Source: Serilophus lunatus (Eukaryota; Chordata; Aves; Passeriformes; Eurylaimidae). Taken from it: a stretch of 64,000 bases of DNA. A program made the translations under genes and the position numbers. Location: positions 256,107 to 320,106 of the forward strand of contig VXBA01003660.1 of assembly GCA_013399895.1 (NCBI GenBank). Reading direction: 5' to 3'. Below, one piece after another: positions 49,401 through 54,700 of this stretch (position 1 is the first letter of the stretch; each line of letters starts with the position of its first letter). Under the pieces are notes generated by a model that worked only from the letters and a program-made list of their open reading frames with translations, ran no database searches and was not told the origin of the DNA.

Positions 49401-52396
49401 CATAGAATACACATCTTTTCCACAAACACTAATCCAAAGATTCATATAATTCCATTCCCACTCAGAGATCTAAGTAGGAAGAATTTCACCATTGTCAAGC
49501 AGCTGGCTCTTCTATAGATGGAATGTACCCAAAAAACACACTTTCGTTTAAAAAATAGTTAAGAATTAGATAATTTAGGATAGTGAGACTCCAGTGAGAA
49601 AGTGTGACATCTAACGTGATAGAGGAGAGCAAGAGTCCGGAGAAATCCACATGCTTATTTTTTTTTGTTTTCTTGATCACCAGTTCCTTTTCTTTTTACT
49701 TTTGTCCCATGTTTCAAAGACTCTTCTTGCTCACTTGCTTCATGGGTTGATCAGCACTTGGGTGAAAAACCTCTCAAACACTTTCCGACTCCCTAATTGT
49801 AACATTTCTTTTTCTGCTGGCAGCTCACACAGCACGCCACCCCCAGGCCAAAATCAACGGCCCTCTCTTTAGAGTGTAAGTGCACATGGCTCATACACAC
49901 GTGAGAGGGAGCTGTTCACCCTGCAAACAAGCCCTCGAAAAGTACATTTACATGTGGCTATTCAGGAGATAAAACAGCTAATAGGGTGACAAGCTCAAGC
50001 CTGCTCTGGCGTTATGTTCTGGTTACTCTCCAGGGGAGATTAAGCATTCCTTTCTCAGCCACGGCAGTGCAGAGAACTTGCAAGAGGAAATCAAACAAGA
50101 CTGGCCAAGCTGGAGTTCCATCCCTGAGCACACTGCAAGATACACTCCTGCTTCATGTGCTGTTTCAACTGTGGGTTTCCACCTTTTTCACACACAAGCA
50201 TCACTGCCCCTGTCACACTCGGTGCCTTCAACACTTGCCAGCCTGCCAACCTTCTTCTCTCCTTCTGGTAAAAACCTTTTTTCCTGGGACTGCTGGACTT
50301 TCCCCTTACCCTGAAGTCACTGAAGCTCTTCCAGCACACAGACCCCCTCTAAACCCAGGAGCCTCCCTCGTGCTCCCAGCTCAGCACAGCACCAGCCTCA
50401 CCCCACACCTCCCCTCCTTGGGACACAACACCCACCCGGGCACTGTGCTCATCCTAAAGCAAGGGCTGCAAAGCAGGAAGCACAGACAAGCAAATAAAAA
50501 TGGAAAAGAGCCTCCTTACAACATATATTTGTATTGGGAATACAACGAGGCACATCGCACAAGTAATTGTAGTTATCACTATTTGCATATTAAACAAACC
50601 CCAGACAATTTCTTTAAATATTTACATGTAGCTATTATAAAAATGCATTGTAGCCCTAAGTTTTAAATTACTTTATATACTTGCCAATTATTCTTACTAC
50701 TCCAACAAATTTTTAAACCAGTAACTTAATTTTGAACACTATGTTAATACAATTCTTCAGCACCAACAGGTGCTACTTTTTCCCCCATATGCAGACTGAT
50801 GTGGATACAGGCAATTAATATGCAAAACACCTTTTTAGCACCCAAAAATGCTTCAAAATAGTGAGGGTTCTGCCAAAGCTTGTAGTATGACATCATCTTC
50901 CACATTACAGAACATGCTAGAAACATCTTACTCATTCATTCTTCATGGCCACTTCTGCATCGGTGTTCCCAGACCTACTTCTTGTCTGTTACCTCACTGC
51001 TGTTCTATTTGTCCAATGTGCCAGCATCCCTACTGCTTTGTTCTGCTCTACTTTGCTACTCCTAGAAATCCAATTGCAGCCACATTATTCACTCCTGTTT
51101 CTGCAACAACACTGACCACACACTGAATCTACTGAAATCACTGCACTCAAAGGAAGTGCCAATAGTTCCAACACTCAGCTGATGTGTTAGTGCTGTCTCA
51201 CAACCTCAATCTTCCTACATACACAAACTGAACTTTTAAAGCGCTTCATGTCCCAGTGGATTTATTTTTAAAAGCACTGCTCTGATGTTTTTATAAAATC
51301 TCAGTTGGTTTCATTATAACAATTACATCCACCAATTAATTACTTACAGTTTTTATTAAACATGAAAGTTTGCTCACACAATAAAAGAGTGAGCCAGATG
51401 ACAGTGTATATATGGAGAAAACTTTCTGGCATCCTCATGTTCTAATTGCCTTTAATTGTTGCATATCACTTTTTGTGACCAGTCTGCCCAGGACTATAAC
51501 CCATCAGCCACTAAAACCTGGAAGTTAGGTATATTCCATGTGTTAAAAGCAGAGTGAGTCTTCCACAAACAGAAAACAAGCTTCCTTGTAATCAAGAAAG
51601 AGTTTGAAGAAAAAAATAACTATGAACATATCTTCCTTTTGTCTGTCAGAGTGCCTGTTTTATTCTTCCTTTCCATAGCAAATAGACTGTGAGTTATTCT
51701 ATTCAGCACAGCTTCCTCAGCTGTACACCACGTTTTCCTGCAGCAAATACTGCACGTTGCTAGAAGTTGGCTCTGCCCCTTCAGTCCGTCACGCGTGTTT
51801 TTCTAAAGAGCCTGGAAAAGAGAACTAACGGAGGCTGAACTGCGCTACAAACGCTGAACTCCCCGCGGGCGCAGCGGGCCCGCAGGGACCCCGCCCGGAG
51901 CGGGCCGCCCCTGCCCCGCGCTCCGCTTCGGGCGGGACAGCGGCCGGGGGGCGCCGGCGGCCCCCGCGAGCCTCCTGCTCATGGTGGGGGAGGGGGTCCG
52001 TGAAGGCGGGCAGGGCAGAGCCCAGCGGCCGCGCTCTCCCCCGGCTGCAGCGCCGCGCCGGCCCCCGCTGAGCTCAGTGTGCCACCAGCGCGTCACGAAT
52101 CTGAAGCGCGCCCTCGGCCTCCTCGGAGCCACAAGGAGCAGCAGCGCAGGGCTGCGGACCCCGGCTCAGCACGGGCAGCCTCGAGCCCCGCGCACGGCGA
52201 GATCCCCACCCCGGCCCCGCCGCCCTCCCTCCTCCGCTGGCGCACTCGGGGCCGCCCCCCGCCTCAGCCCCGCGGCTGTGCGGGTGGCGGAGCACGGCGG
52301 CTTTGCTCGCCCTGCCGCGGGAACCCTCCCCTGCGCGGCCGGGACAGGCAGCGCCCGGCGGCCCCCGGCCCCGCCTCACCACGGGAACGCCGCCAT
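2256..52396 (-). CDS. VPS35L: VPS35L, complete coding region in 31 exons (963 aa)
   Basis: VPS35L is the VPS35-like alpha-solenoid scaffold of Retriever (with VPS26C and VPS29), which joins the COMMD/CCDC22/CCDC93 proteins as Commander. On endosomes it returns SNX17-bound cargo such as integrins to the cell surface. The 31 exons, listed separately, sum to 2892 nt (963 codons plus stop) with all intron phases compatible and no stop or frameshift. The total equals the human length I remember. The N-terminus is a short basic/aromatic segment, then a conserved block (LDFGDYHPLKPIT, about residues 26-38), a serine-rich disordered linker (about 50-65) and then continuous helical-repeat sequence, ending in LRLPLQSRT. 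The start is the ATG at 52396: it has A at -3 and G at +4, and the peptide MAAFPW matches the human start MAVFPW. The gene is convergent with KNOP1 and lies directly downstream of CCP110. Identification is very secure; boundaries follow GT/AG rules. Confidence 0.97.
2887..3033 (-). CDS. VPS35L: VPS35L exon 30
   Basis: Codes residues 883-931: TLKRQSQLALYFFNTIVAHG, then DLRNNKLNQLSVNLWNLAQK, then HGFADTKTM. The donor is ATG|GTAAGG. The next intron (532 nt) is plain. Confidence 0.97.
4367..4425. repeat. (CA)29 microsatellite
   Basis: An uninterrupted CA dinucleotide run of about 59 bp inside a VPS35L intron. It also produces an artefactual open frame of alternating Val and Cys on the minus strand. 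Confidence 0.98.
8375..8434 (+). mobile_element. CR1 LINE 3' tail remnant (probable)
   Basis: The stretch ends in CCATGATTCTATGATT, matching the 8-bp ATTCTATG repeats that end CR1 elements. The upstream bases resemble the degraded CR1 3' UTR. It is short, so the call is tentative. Confidence 0.5.
9082..9200 (-). CDS. VPS35L: VPS35L exon 29
   Basis: Completes Val, then codes DSNDTLYGGDSKFLAEINKL, then CETVIAQILDHLKTLGKEE. The donor is GAG|GTATGT. The next intron is 6048 nt. Confidence 0.97.
10878..11043 (-). CDS. VPS35L: VPS35L exon 28
   Basis: Codes DHPEQGVLFLVRGLLNVIQD, then YTWEDNSDDKVRIYTNVLHL, then LSAMTQEAYIYHVDK and a split Val. The donor is AAG|GTAATA. The next intron (1677 nt) is AT-rich and plain. 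Confidence 0.97.
12690..12829 (-). CDS. VPS35L: VPS35L exon 27
   Basis: Completes Ala, then codes DAFFKAAVSLVPEVPKVISV, then DGKMRPSDAFLLEFLCNFFS, then TLLVVP. The donor is CCG|GTAAGT. The next intron (1646 nt) shows no recognisable element. Confidence 0.97.
14867..14894. repeat. Two-copy 14-bp tandem repeat
   Basis: The unit CACCAAAAAAGCAA is present twice in direct succession. It is a simple slippage-type duplication in an intron. Confidence 0.85.
17010..17870 (+). mobile_element. Ancient CR1/L3-type LINE fragment
   Basis: Degraded similarity, in the right order over about 0.85 kb, to the end of the LINE ORF2 and the 3' region of old amniote CR1/L3 elements: a 'catttaacagtgttcc' block near 17020, 'gagtcattatagatgg' near 17393, 'gtcaaaaaggcaaggcaa' near 17438, a 'tatagagctgttgtgca' block near 17503 and 'gttatgaaggccaaaaag' near 17799. 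No intact frame remains. Matched against remembered consensus; the exact subfamily and ends are uncertain. Confidence 0.6.
20055..20070. repeat. Short (CA)8 run
   Basis: Eight CA units flanked by GCATG sequences on both sides (a small imperfect palindrome with TGCATGC). Confidence 0.85.
22409..22523 (-). CDS. VPS35L: VPS35L exon 26
   Basis: Codes ACVAFCFITIPSLSSIFTRL, then NLYLHSGQVALANQCLSQ and a split Ala. The donor is AAG|GTAAGG. It is followed by the largest intron (9579 nt). Confidence 0.96.
23663..23740 (-). CDS. VPS35L: VPS35L exon 25
   Basis: Codes SVNQLAMETRKVMKGNHSRK, then TAAFVR. The donor is AGG|GTAGGT. The next intron (1139 nt) has a mildly GC-rich patch near 22840-23160 that I cannot name. 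Confidence 0.96.
24524..24622 (-). CDS. VPS35L: VPS35L exon 24
   Basis: Codes VSFGRDFEQQLSFYVEARSM, then FCNLEPVLVQLIH. Both ends are in phase 0. The donor is CAT|GTAAGC. The next intron (783 nt) is plain. Confidence 0.96.
24623..26604 (-). other. VPS35L intron 23
   Basis: AT-rich, about 2 kb, without recognisable repeat, exon or RNA gene. Confidence 0.75.
26605..26668 (-). CDS. VPS35L: VPS35L exon 23
   Basis: Completes Asn, then codes ALTLEDEKRMLAALINGFIK, then M. The donor is ATG|GTGAGT. Confidence 0.96.
26669..29004 (-). other. VPS35L intron 22
   Basis: AT-rich, 2.3 kb, with several A/T homopolymer tracts. No element was recognised. Confidence 0.75.
29005..29085 (-). CDS. VPS35L: VPS35L exon 22
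   Basis: Completes Lys, then codes HQQEPTKDPVILNALLHICK, then TMHDSV and a split Asn. The donor is GAA|GTAAGA. Confidence 0.97.
29475..29642 (+). mobile_element. CR1 LINE fragment (3' ORF2/UTR part)
   Basis: Contains the CR1 succession 'ctaagatgattaagaggct', 'gagcaaaggccaagagagct', 'gagagaaggctcggggggct' and 'aatataagtacctgga', all characteristic of the region near the end of CR1 ORF2. Both ends are truncated; it lies in VPS35L intron 21. Consensus is from memory. Confidence 0.75.
30080..30165 (-). CDS. VPS35L: VPS35L exon 21
   Basis: Codes [20 protein letters not shown], then KCIMESFI and a split Lys. The donor is TAA|GTAAGT. The next intron (994 nt) holds a CR1 fragment. Confidence 0.96.
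31217..31279 (-). CDS. VPS35L: VPS35L exon 20
   Basis: Codes LQSIIQKVITYIYDFSLLFS, then V; human has LQLIIKKVIAHFHDFSVLFSV. It lies directly after a very long polypyrimidine tract (about 31280-31308). The donor is GTG|GTAAGT. The next intron (1051 nt) is plain and AT-rich. Confidence 0.94.
31725..31900 (-). mobile_element. CR1 LINE fragment (degraded, probable)
   Basis: 'Gaactggacacagtaattca' followed by 'gccttaacaatgccaagcaa' resembles reverse-oriented CR1 sequence. It is diverged and short, in VPS35L intron 19. Confidence 0.45.
32122..32202 (-). CDS. VPS35L: VPS35L exon 19
   Basis: Codes [20 protein letters not shown], then FEDAYPQ. The donor is CAG|GTAAAG. The next intron (842 nt) contains a probable CR1 fragment and ends in a long purine tract that is the minus-strand polypyrimidine tract of exon 20. 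Confidence 0.97.
32626..32679 (-). CDS. VPS35L: VPS35L exon 18 (54 nt)
   Basis: Codes DYINCAEVWVEYTCRHFT, matching human with Lys to Arg. The donor is ACA|GTAAGT. The next intron (423 nt) is plain. Confidence 0.96.
33037..33153 (-). CDS. VPS35L: VPS35L exon 17
   Basis: Codes residues 462-500: HLLFRSLGLNLALADPPEND, then HLQILNEAWKVITKLKNPQ. The donor is CAG|GTCAGT. The next intron (357 nt) is plain. Confidence 0.97.
33352..33463 (-). CDS. VPS35L: VPS35L exon 16
   Basis: Codes residues 424-461: ALLLNSVMSAFRAEFIAARS, then MDFIGMIKECDESGFPK. Almost identical to human. The donor is AAG|GTAACT. The next intron is the shortest in the gene (198 nt). Confidence 0.97.
33464..35624 (-). other. VPS35L intron 15
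   Basis: 2.2 kb of AT-rich sequence with a purine-rich patch (about 35265-35315, GGAAGG/GGGAAAA-type). No element or exon was recognised. Confidence 0.75.
35625..35671 (-). CDS. VPS35L: VPS35L exon 15 (47 nt)
   Basis: Codes VLLTEMMERCKKLGN plus a split Asn (human ALLTEMMERCKKLGNN). The donor is CAA|GTAAGT. Confidence 0.95.
36378..36500 (-). CDS. VPS35L: VPS35L exon 14
   Basis: Codes residues 368-408: IHGDTVQNQLVVQCVEMPLY, then LTLYSPAIDWILQCIAYHAP, then E. The donor is GAA|GTAAGT. The next intron (706 nt) is plain. Confidence 0.97.
36856..36933 (-). CDS. VPS35L: VPS35L exon 13
   Basis: Codes residues 342-367: VGMEVAPQLKESLNKNFFDF, then LLTFKQ. Both ends are in phase 0. The donor is CAG|GTAAGC. 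Confidence 0.96.
37451..37544 (-). CDS. VPS35L: VPS35L exon 12
   Basis: Codes residues 310-341: GISECLPRLTSMIRGIGDPL, then VAVYARAYLCR. The donor is AGG|GTAGGC. The next intron (517 nt) is plain. Confidence 0.96.
38574..38621 (-). CDS. VPS35L: VPS35L exon 11 (48 nt)
   Basis: Completes Phe, then codes YVEAAILKCNKFLSK and a split Thr, matching human FYVEASILKCNKFLSKT. The donor is AAC|GTAAGA. The next intron (1029 nt) shows nothing recognisable. Confidence 0.94.
39026..39122 (-). CDS. VPS35L: VPS35L exon 10
   Basis: Codes residues 262-294: NFSPESVNDTAKETCLNWFF, then KIASIRELIPR, ending in a split Phe codon. The donor ATT|GTATCC is weak, but it is fixed by the frame and by exon 11. The next intron (404 nt) is plain. 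Confidence 0.92.
39123..41250 (-). other. VPS35L intron 9
   Basis: 2.1 kb. About 39580-40260 is GC-richer than its surroundings, with a CAGG triplet-like run (39734-39748). I cannot assign it to a known repeat family. Confidence 0.7.
41251..41310 (-). CDS. VPS35L: VPS35L exon 9
   Basis: Codes residues 242-262: KLVYERILSMCVDNRVSLP flanked by split Gly and Asp codons. The donor is CAG|GTAACT. Confidence 0.96.
42254..42338 (-). CDS. VPS35L: VPS35L exon 8
   Basis: Codes residues 214-242: CSKLLSDTTVIQFYPSKFVL, then ITDILDTF plus a split Gly. The donor is TTG|GTAAGT. The next intron (943 nt) is AT-rich without a recognised element. Confidence 0.97.
43085..43340 (-). mobile_element. CR1 LINE fragment, truncated, reverse orientation
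   Basis: Reads on the plus strand as the reverse of CR1 ORF2: 'ccaggatgctactggccttc', 'gggctcatgttcagctgctc', 'ccagcacccccaggtccttt', 'gcctgtagcactgcagggac' and 'caactgcaggacccagtact', in the standard CR1 order. The similarity stops abruptly near 43335-43340. It is the best preserved mobile fragment in the window and has no coding capacity. Confidence 0.9.
43782..43803. repeat. (AC)11 microsatellite
   Basis: An uninterrupted AC run of about 22 bp in a VPS35L intron. Confidence 0.95.
44765..44893 (-). CDS. VPS35L: VPS35L exon 7
   Basis: Codes residues 171-213: GSQKELLNLTQQDYMNRIEE, then LNQSLKDAWSSDQKVKALKI, then VIQ. Nearly identical to human; start of the helical region. The donor is CAG|GTCAGT. 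Confidence 0.97.
46159..46235 (-). CDS. VPS35L: VPS35L exon 6
   Basis: Codes residues 145-170: GKSTTTGSAVSEKVRTRLEE, then LDDLEE. The first half differs from human (KAGTATLAMSEK) while SEKVRTRLEELDD is identical. The donor is GAG|GTGAGA. The next intron (1265 nt) shows no recognisable element. Confidence 0.95.
46464..46695 (-). mobile_element. CR1 LINE 3' UTR fragment, reverse orientation
   Basis: Ordered similarity to the reversed CR1 3' UTR: 'aatttaggttagaaaagcct', 'gcttctcaaaacaggtccaa', 'caggttgcacagggttatat', 'ctaaggatggagatctcaca', and a 'tgttggaccattctcattgc' block. Located in VPS35L intron 5. Judged from remembered consensus. Confidence 0.75.
47218..47242 (-). CDS. VPS35L: VPS35L exon 5 (25-nt microexon)
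   Basis: Codes NLYMGSEK plus the first base of Gly; human has NLFMGSEKG. The acceptor is CTCACAG and the donor AAGG|GTAAGC. It is needed to keep the frame between exons 4 and 6. The next intron (982 nt) carries a CR1 remnant. Confidence 0.93.
47551..47673 (-). CDS. VPS35L: VPS35L exon 4
   Basis: Codes residues 96-136: DGARRKRDKDD, then VGSDFEPWSSKRGDILARY, then TTTEKLSI. The basic RRKRD stretch matches human. The donor is ATT|GTAAGT. The next intron (308 nt) is featureless. Confidence 0.96.
47972..48139 (-). CDS. VPS35L: VPS35L exon 3 (Ser-rich linker)
   Basis: Codes residues 40-95: VTESKTKKMNRKGS, a Ser/Thr tract with a run of seven Ser (AGC/TCT/TCC/AGT codons), DPLSSVLDGTDPLSLF, then an Ala/Thr-rich end. 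The last part (VTATATM) differs from the human AALAAAM. The donor is ATG|GTAACA. Probably disordered. The next intron is 298 nt. Confidence 0.94.
49046..49145 (-). CDS. VPS35L: VPS35L exon 2
   Basis: Codes residues 6-39: it completes the split Trp, then HARSRNYTSESEM, then LEPIPLDFGDYHPLKPIT, the conserved N-terminal block. The donor is ACA|GTGAGT. The following 906-nt intron shows nothing recognisable. Confidence 0.96.
49146..52379 (-). other. VPS35L intron 1
   Basis: 3.2 kb. The 5' (high-coordinate) 0.5 kb belongs to the CpG island. A moderately GC-rich stretch at about 49800-50480 carries a 226-codon open frame on the plus strand (49986-50666) that has low-complexity composition and no family match. 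The rest is AT-rich. Confidence 0.8.
52380..52396 (-). CDS. VPS35L: VPS35L coding exon 1 (start)
   Basis: Only 17 coding nt: ATG and MAAFP plus two bases of a split Trp codon. The donor is TG|GTGAGG. It sits in the CpG island. The ATG lies within a YY1-type AAGATGGCGGC and has a strong Kozak context. The following intron 1 is 3234 nt. Confidence 0.93.
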
Positions 52397-52399
52397 CTT
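52389..52399 (-). promoter_or_regulatory. YY1-type motif overlapping the VPS35L start codon
   Basis: The minus strand reads AAGATGGCGGC, and its ATG is the VPS35L initiator. YY1 sites in this orientation just downstream of the transcription start are common in TATA-less promoters. Confidence 0.65.
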
Positions 52400-52410
52400 G
52401 TGCCCCGTCC

Positions 52411-52420
52411 GTCACATGAC
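52411..52420. promoter_or_regulatory. Palindrome-like E-box GTCACATGAC
   Basis: A CACATG-centred E-box flanked by GT and AC, one base from the CLEAR/USF palindrome GTCACGTGAC bound by TFEB/MITF/USF factors. It lies 15-24 nt upstream of the VPS35L ATG. On the minus strand it also contains ATG followed at once by TGA. Binding is not shown by sequence. Confidence 0.5.
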
Positions 52421-52443
52421 CCCGCGCGCGGGCGGCGCCTCCC

Positions 52444-52458
52444 GCCGCCATTTCCCGC
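52444..52458. promoter_or_regulatory. Overlapping YY1-type and E2F-type sites
   Basis: GCCGCCATTT (52444-52453) runs into TTTCCCGC (52451-52458), with GC boxes directly after it. It lies about 50-60 nt upstream of the VPS35L ATG. Confidence 0.5.
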
Positions 52459-52742
52459 CCCGCCCCTCAGCGCGGGAGGCGCCGGGGGGGGAAGAAAGGG
52501 ACGGAAAGGCCGATTTTTGTTAAAGAGTTGAAGTTTAATGTGCAGAATGCTTTAAGTAAAAAGCGAGACTGGTGAAAATGAAATAAAGTACAAAAATAAA
52601 TAGACTTTTGTAATGGTATCACAATTCCACGCGAAATAAAAATATGTATAAATACAAAACAGCAAGTACAAAAACAAATTCCGGCACTTGTCAAGAGAAA
52701 GGCCTCATGAAATTTAAACAAAAACCCCTTGTGCTACAATGT

Positions 52743-52748
52743 TTTATT
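52743..52748 (-). terminator. CCP110 distal poly(A) signal
   Basis: Minus-strand AATAAA, followed downstream by a G/T-rich stretch (GGGGTTTTTGTTT type). About 350 nt from the VPS35L start codon. A further ATTAAA variant is at 52534-52539. Confidence 0.55.
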
Positions 52749-54488
52749 ACACATTAGAAGCATGCTTAAATTAAAAGAGGTTTAGATGTGAAACCCGAAA
52801 GAAGGCAAACATTCATTTCTACTAACACACTAAACCTATTTGTGAACCAACACATTGCCTATGCTAATAATAAATACAGCACAACATCCTTTAAAAACAT
52901 CAACCCTATATCAACAGCACTTTTTGTCACCTGTGACAGGTCACTCTTGTCACTGTAATTTTTCCCCTCCTGAGCTGGAAAGCTGGGAACCAAAGCAGAG
53001 CTCTGAGCCCACGGGGTGAGCAGGAAACTTGCCTTCAGCACTTTCCGTGTTAAAACTGAGATTTTAAAGTATCACAGCATTTGTGTGCAACTCTGCCATT
53101 TACACCTTCAGGGGAGCCCCCTGCCCCAAGCTTTGCAATAAATGCCACAGTGAGGAGGCACCAAGCAGTGTCATTCTTCACAGTGCTTGGGCAGCATCTT
53201 GGCTCTTTTCCAAATAAGCAATTTGGGCGACTGGAAGGTGTAACACACCCGTTCTGAGCAGTATCACTACCTCCAGAGCAGAGACACAGTGGTACATAAA
53301 AGCCACAACTGGTACCACAAGCAAAGCCAATTCACTTTTCACTTCCCATGAAGGTACTGTCCTCATCCCACCATTAATGTTTCCTCTTTCACGCTGACTA
53401 TTTAACACAATGAAACTTTCAATCTTTTTTCTTTTATATCCATGTCAACGTGTTACCAAGCCTCCAAAGTTAGTGTGTCCCATCATATTGACACTGGGAA
53501 AGGAACAAAATATAACGTATTTCACATTCAGGCTGTCAGTTCTCTACTGCAAAGCTTACAGAAGCAGAGCTTATTTCTCTAGGACTTTGTTAACATCACG
53601 TCTCAAATTCATTAAAAGAAGGCATAGAATTATGCTCCCCTCAACCTGATGGATAATATCCACCAGTTGGAAGACTGGTGGTAAAATATGAGCATAACCT
53701 TCCAATGTTAGATATCCATAAATATAAAAGCTTTTGTTGGGATTTGGTAGGGATTCAGTAGGGACTCCCCATCCTTCAAAATCATGACTTCAGTACAAAG
53801 ACCTGTTAGATCACAGTAGAAGAGTAATTGCTCAGAAAAAAATTACAACTGTCATCAATGAAATGCAACATATCCAAATTACTGTTTATGCCCAAAATGG
53901 TAAAACAATTAAAATCTTGCCTTCTGAAGTTTTTGTAGAACACACACATCTCCATCTTGGCCAAATGTTGTTTCCTTAAGAAAACACATTAGACAGAAAG
54001 GGAAAAAATCCCAGGACTCTTGGTGGTGATGGTTTGAACTACCACATGTATAAATGCACAGTTTTGGTTTAGTCAGTGAAAGTACATCCATCTCCCAGCA
54101 GTGAATCTGGATCCATGTCTGTCCAGCTTAGCAGAAATGCAAACACATTTAGGTCATTAGTCCTGAAATTGAGGTAAATCTCATTTATAAAGTACATTCC
54201 AAACAGGTGATGACATAGTTACCGACGTGAGAGCTCACTTTTCTAAACTAAATATATACCCATGACTTGCTCATGGTGGCAATCATACACAGAAATTGCA
54301 ATTTTAGGTTATGCAAAAAGCATGTATCAGACACAAGAATGAGAAAGTGTGAAAAAGTCACAAATTACCTTCATGTTACCCTGTGCTGGTCTTTAAATAA
54401 ACAAGATTATGAATCTTATGTGTACACACTAGTATTAATGTAAGTTGTAACATGCATTTTTTCCACAAGTATTACAGCTTCAAAGTCC

Positions 54489-54494
54489 TTTATT
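54489..54494 (-). terminator. CCP110 proximal poly(A) signal
   Basis: Minus-strand AATAAA about 155 nt after the CCP110 stop codon. A possible alternative end; use cannot be judged from sequence. Confidence 0.45.
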
Positions 54495-54647
54495 ACTTCA
54501 ATATGACTGTAGTAATGTGTCATCTGAAAATGGCAAAGTAGGTTTGTAAGTTCTAAATATACACATAAGAAGATGCAATATCTATATTCAGTGCTGGGAA
54601 TGCCAGCATTAAAACCCAGCCATTTTATCCCAGTGAGTGCTGTCTTC

Positions 54648-54700
54648 TTAAATTGTCACAACATTTGGCTTCTTTCTTTGGGTTCTTCCTGCATATGCTC
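54648..54700 (-). CDS. CCP110: CCP110 terminal coding exon (stop)
   Basis: 53 nt coding AYAGRTQRKKPNVVTI and TAA, completing a split Gly (human GVYAGKIQRKRPNVATI). The acceptor is TTATTTTTAG. The exon continues into the 3' UTR. Confidence 0.94.

Larger units (their letters stand above)
51840..52500. promoter_or_regulatory. CpG island / VPS35L promoter
   Basis: An abrupt change to very GC- and CpG-rich sequence, bounded on both sides by AT-rich DNA. It contains the VPS35L start codon, exon 1 and the start of intron 1. Sites seen: a double GC box CCCGCCCCGCCCC (52454-52466, Sp1 type), TTTCCCGC (52451-52458, E2F type), two YY1-type GCCGCCAT motifs and a palindromic E-box. No TATA box is seen, which fits a housekeeping promoter with dispersed starts. 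Open frames across it are compositional artefacts. Confidence 0.9.
52725..54647 (-). other. CCP110: CCP110 3' UTR (distal form)
   Basis: AT-rich non-coding sequence between the CCP110 stop codon and the distal poly(A) signal at 52743. A proximal signal at 54489 would give a 3' UTR of only about 0.17 kb. Open frames inside are not protein-like. The end is predicted, not shown. Confidence 0.65.

Noticed and set aside
49986..50666. Plus-strand open frame of 226 codons in VPS35L intron 1
   Set aside because: Pro/Ser/Leu/His-rich low-complexity composition, no family resemblance, and a location in a GC-richer patch where stops are rare.
51845..52531. Several overlapping open frames across the CpG island
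   Set aside because: Ala/Gly/Pro/Arg-rich artefacts of CpG-rich DNA in several frames at once. The only coding part is the 17-nt VPS35L exon 1.
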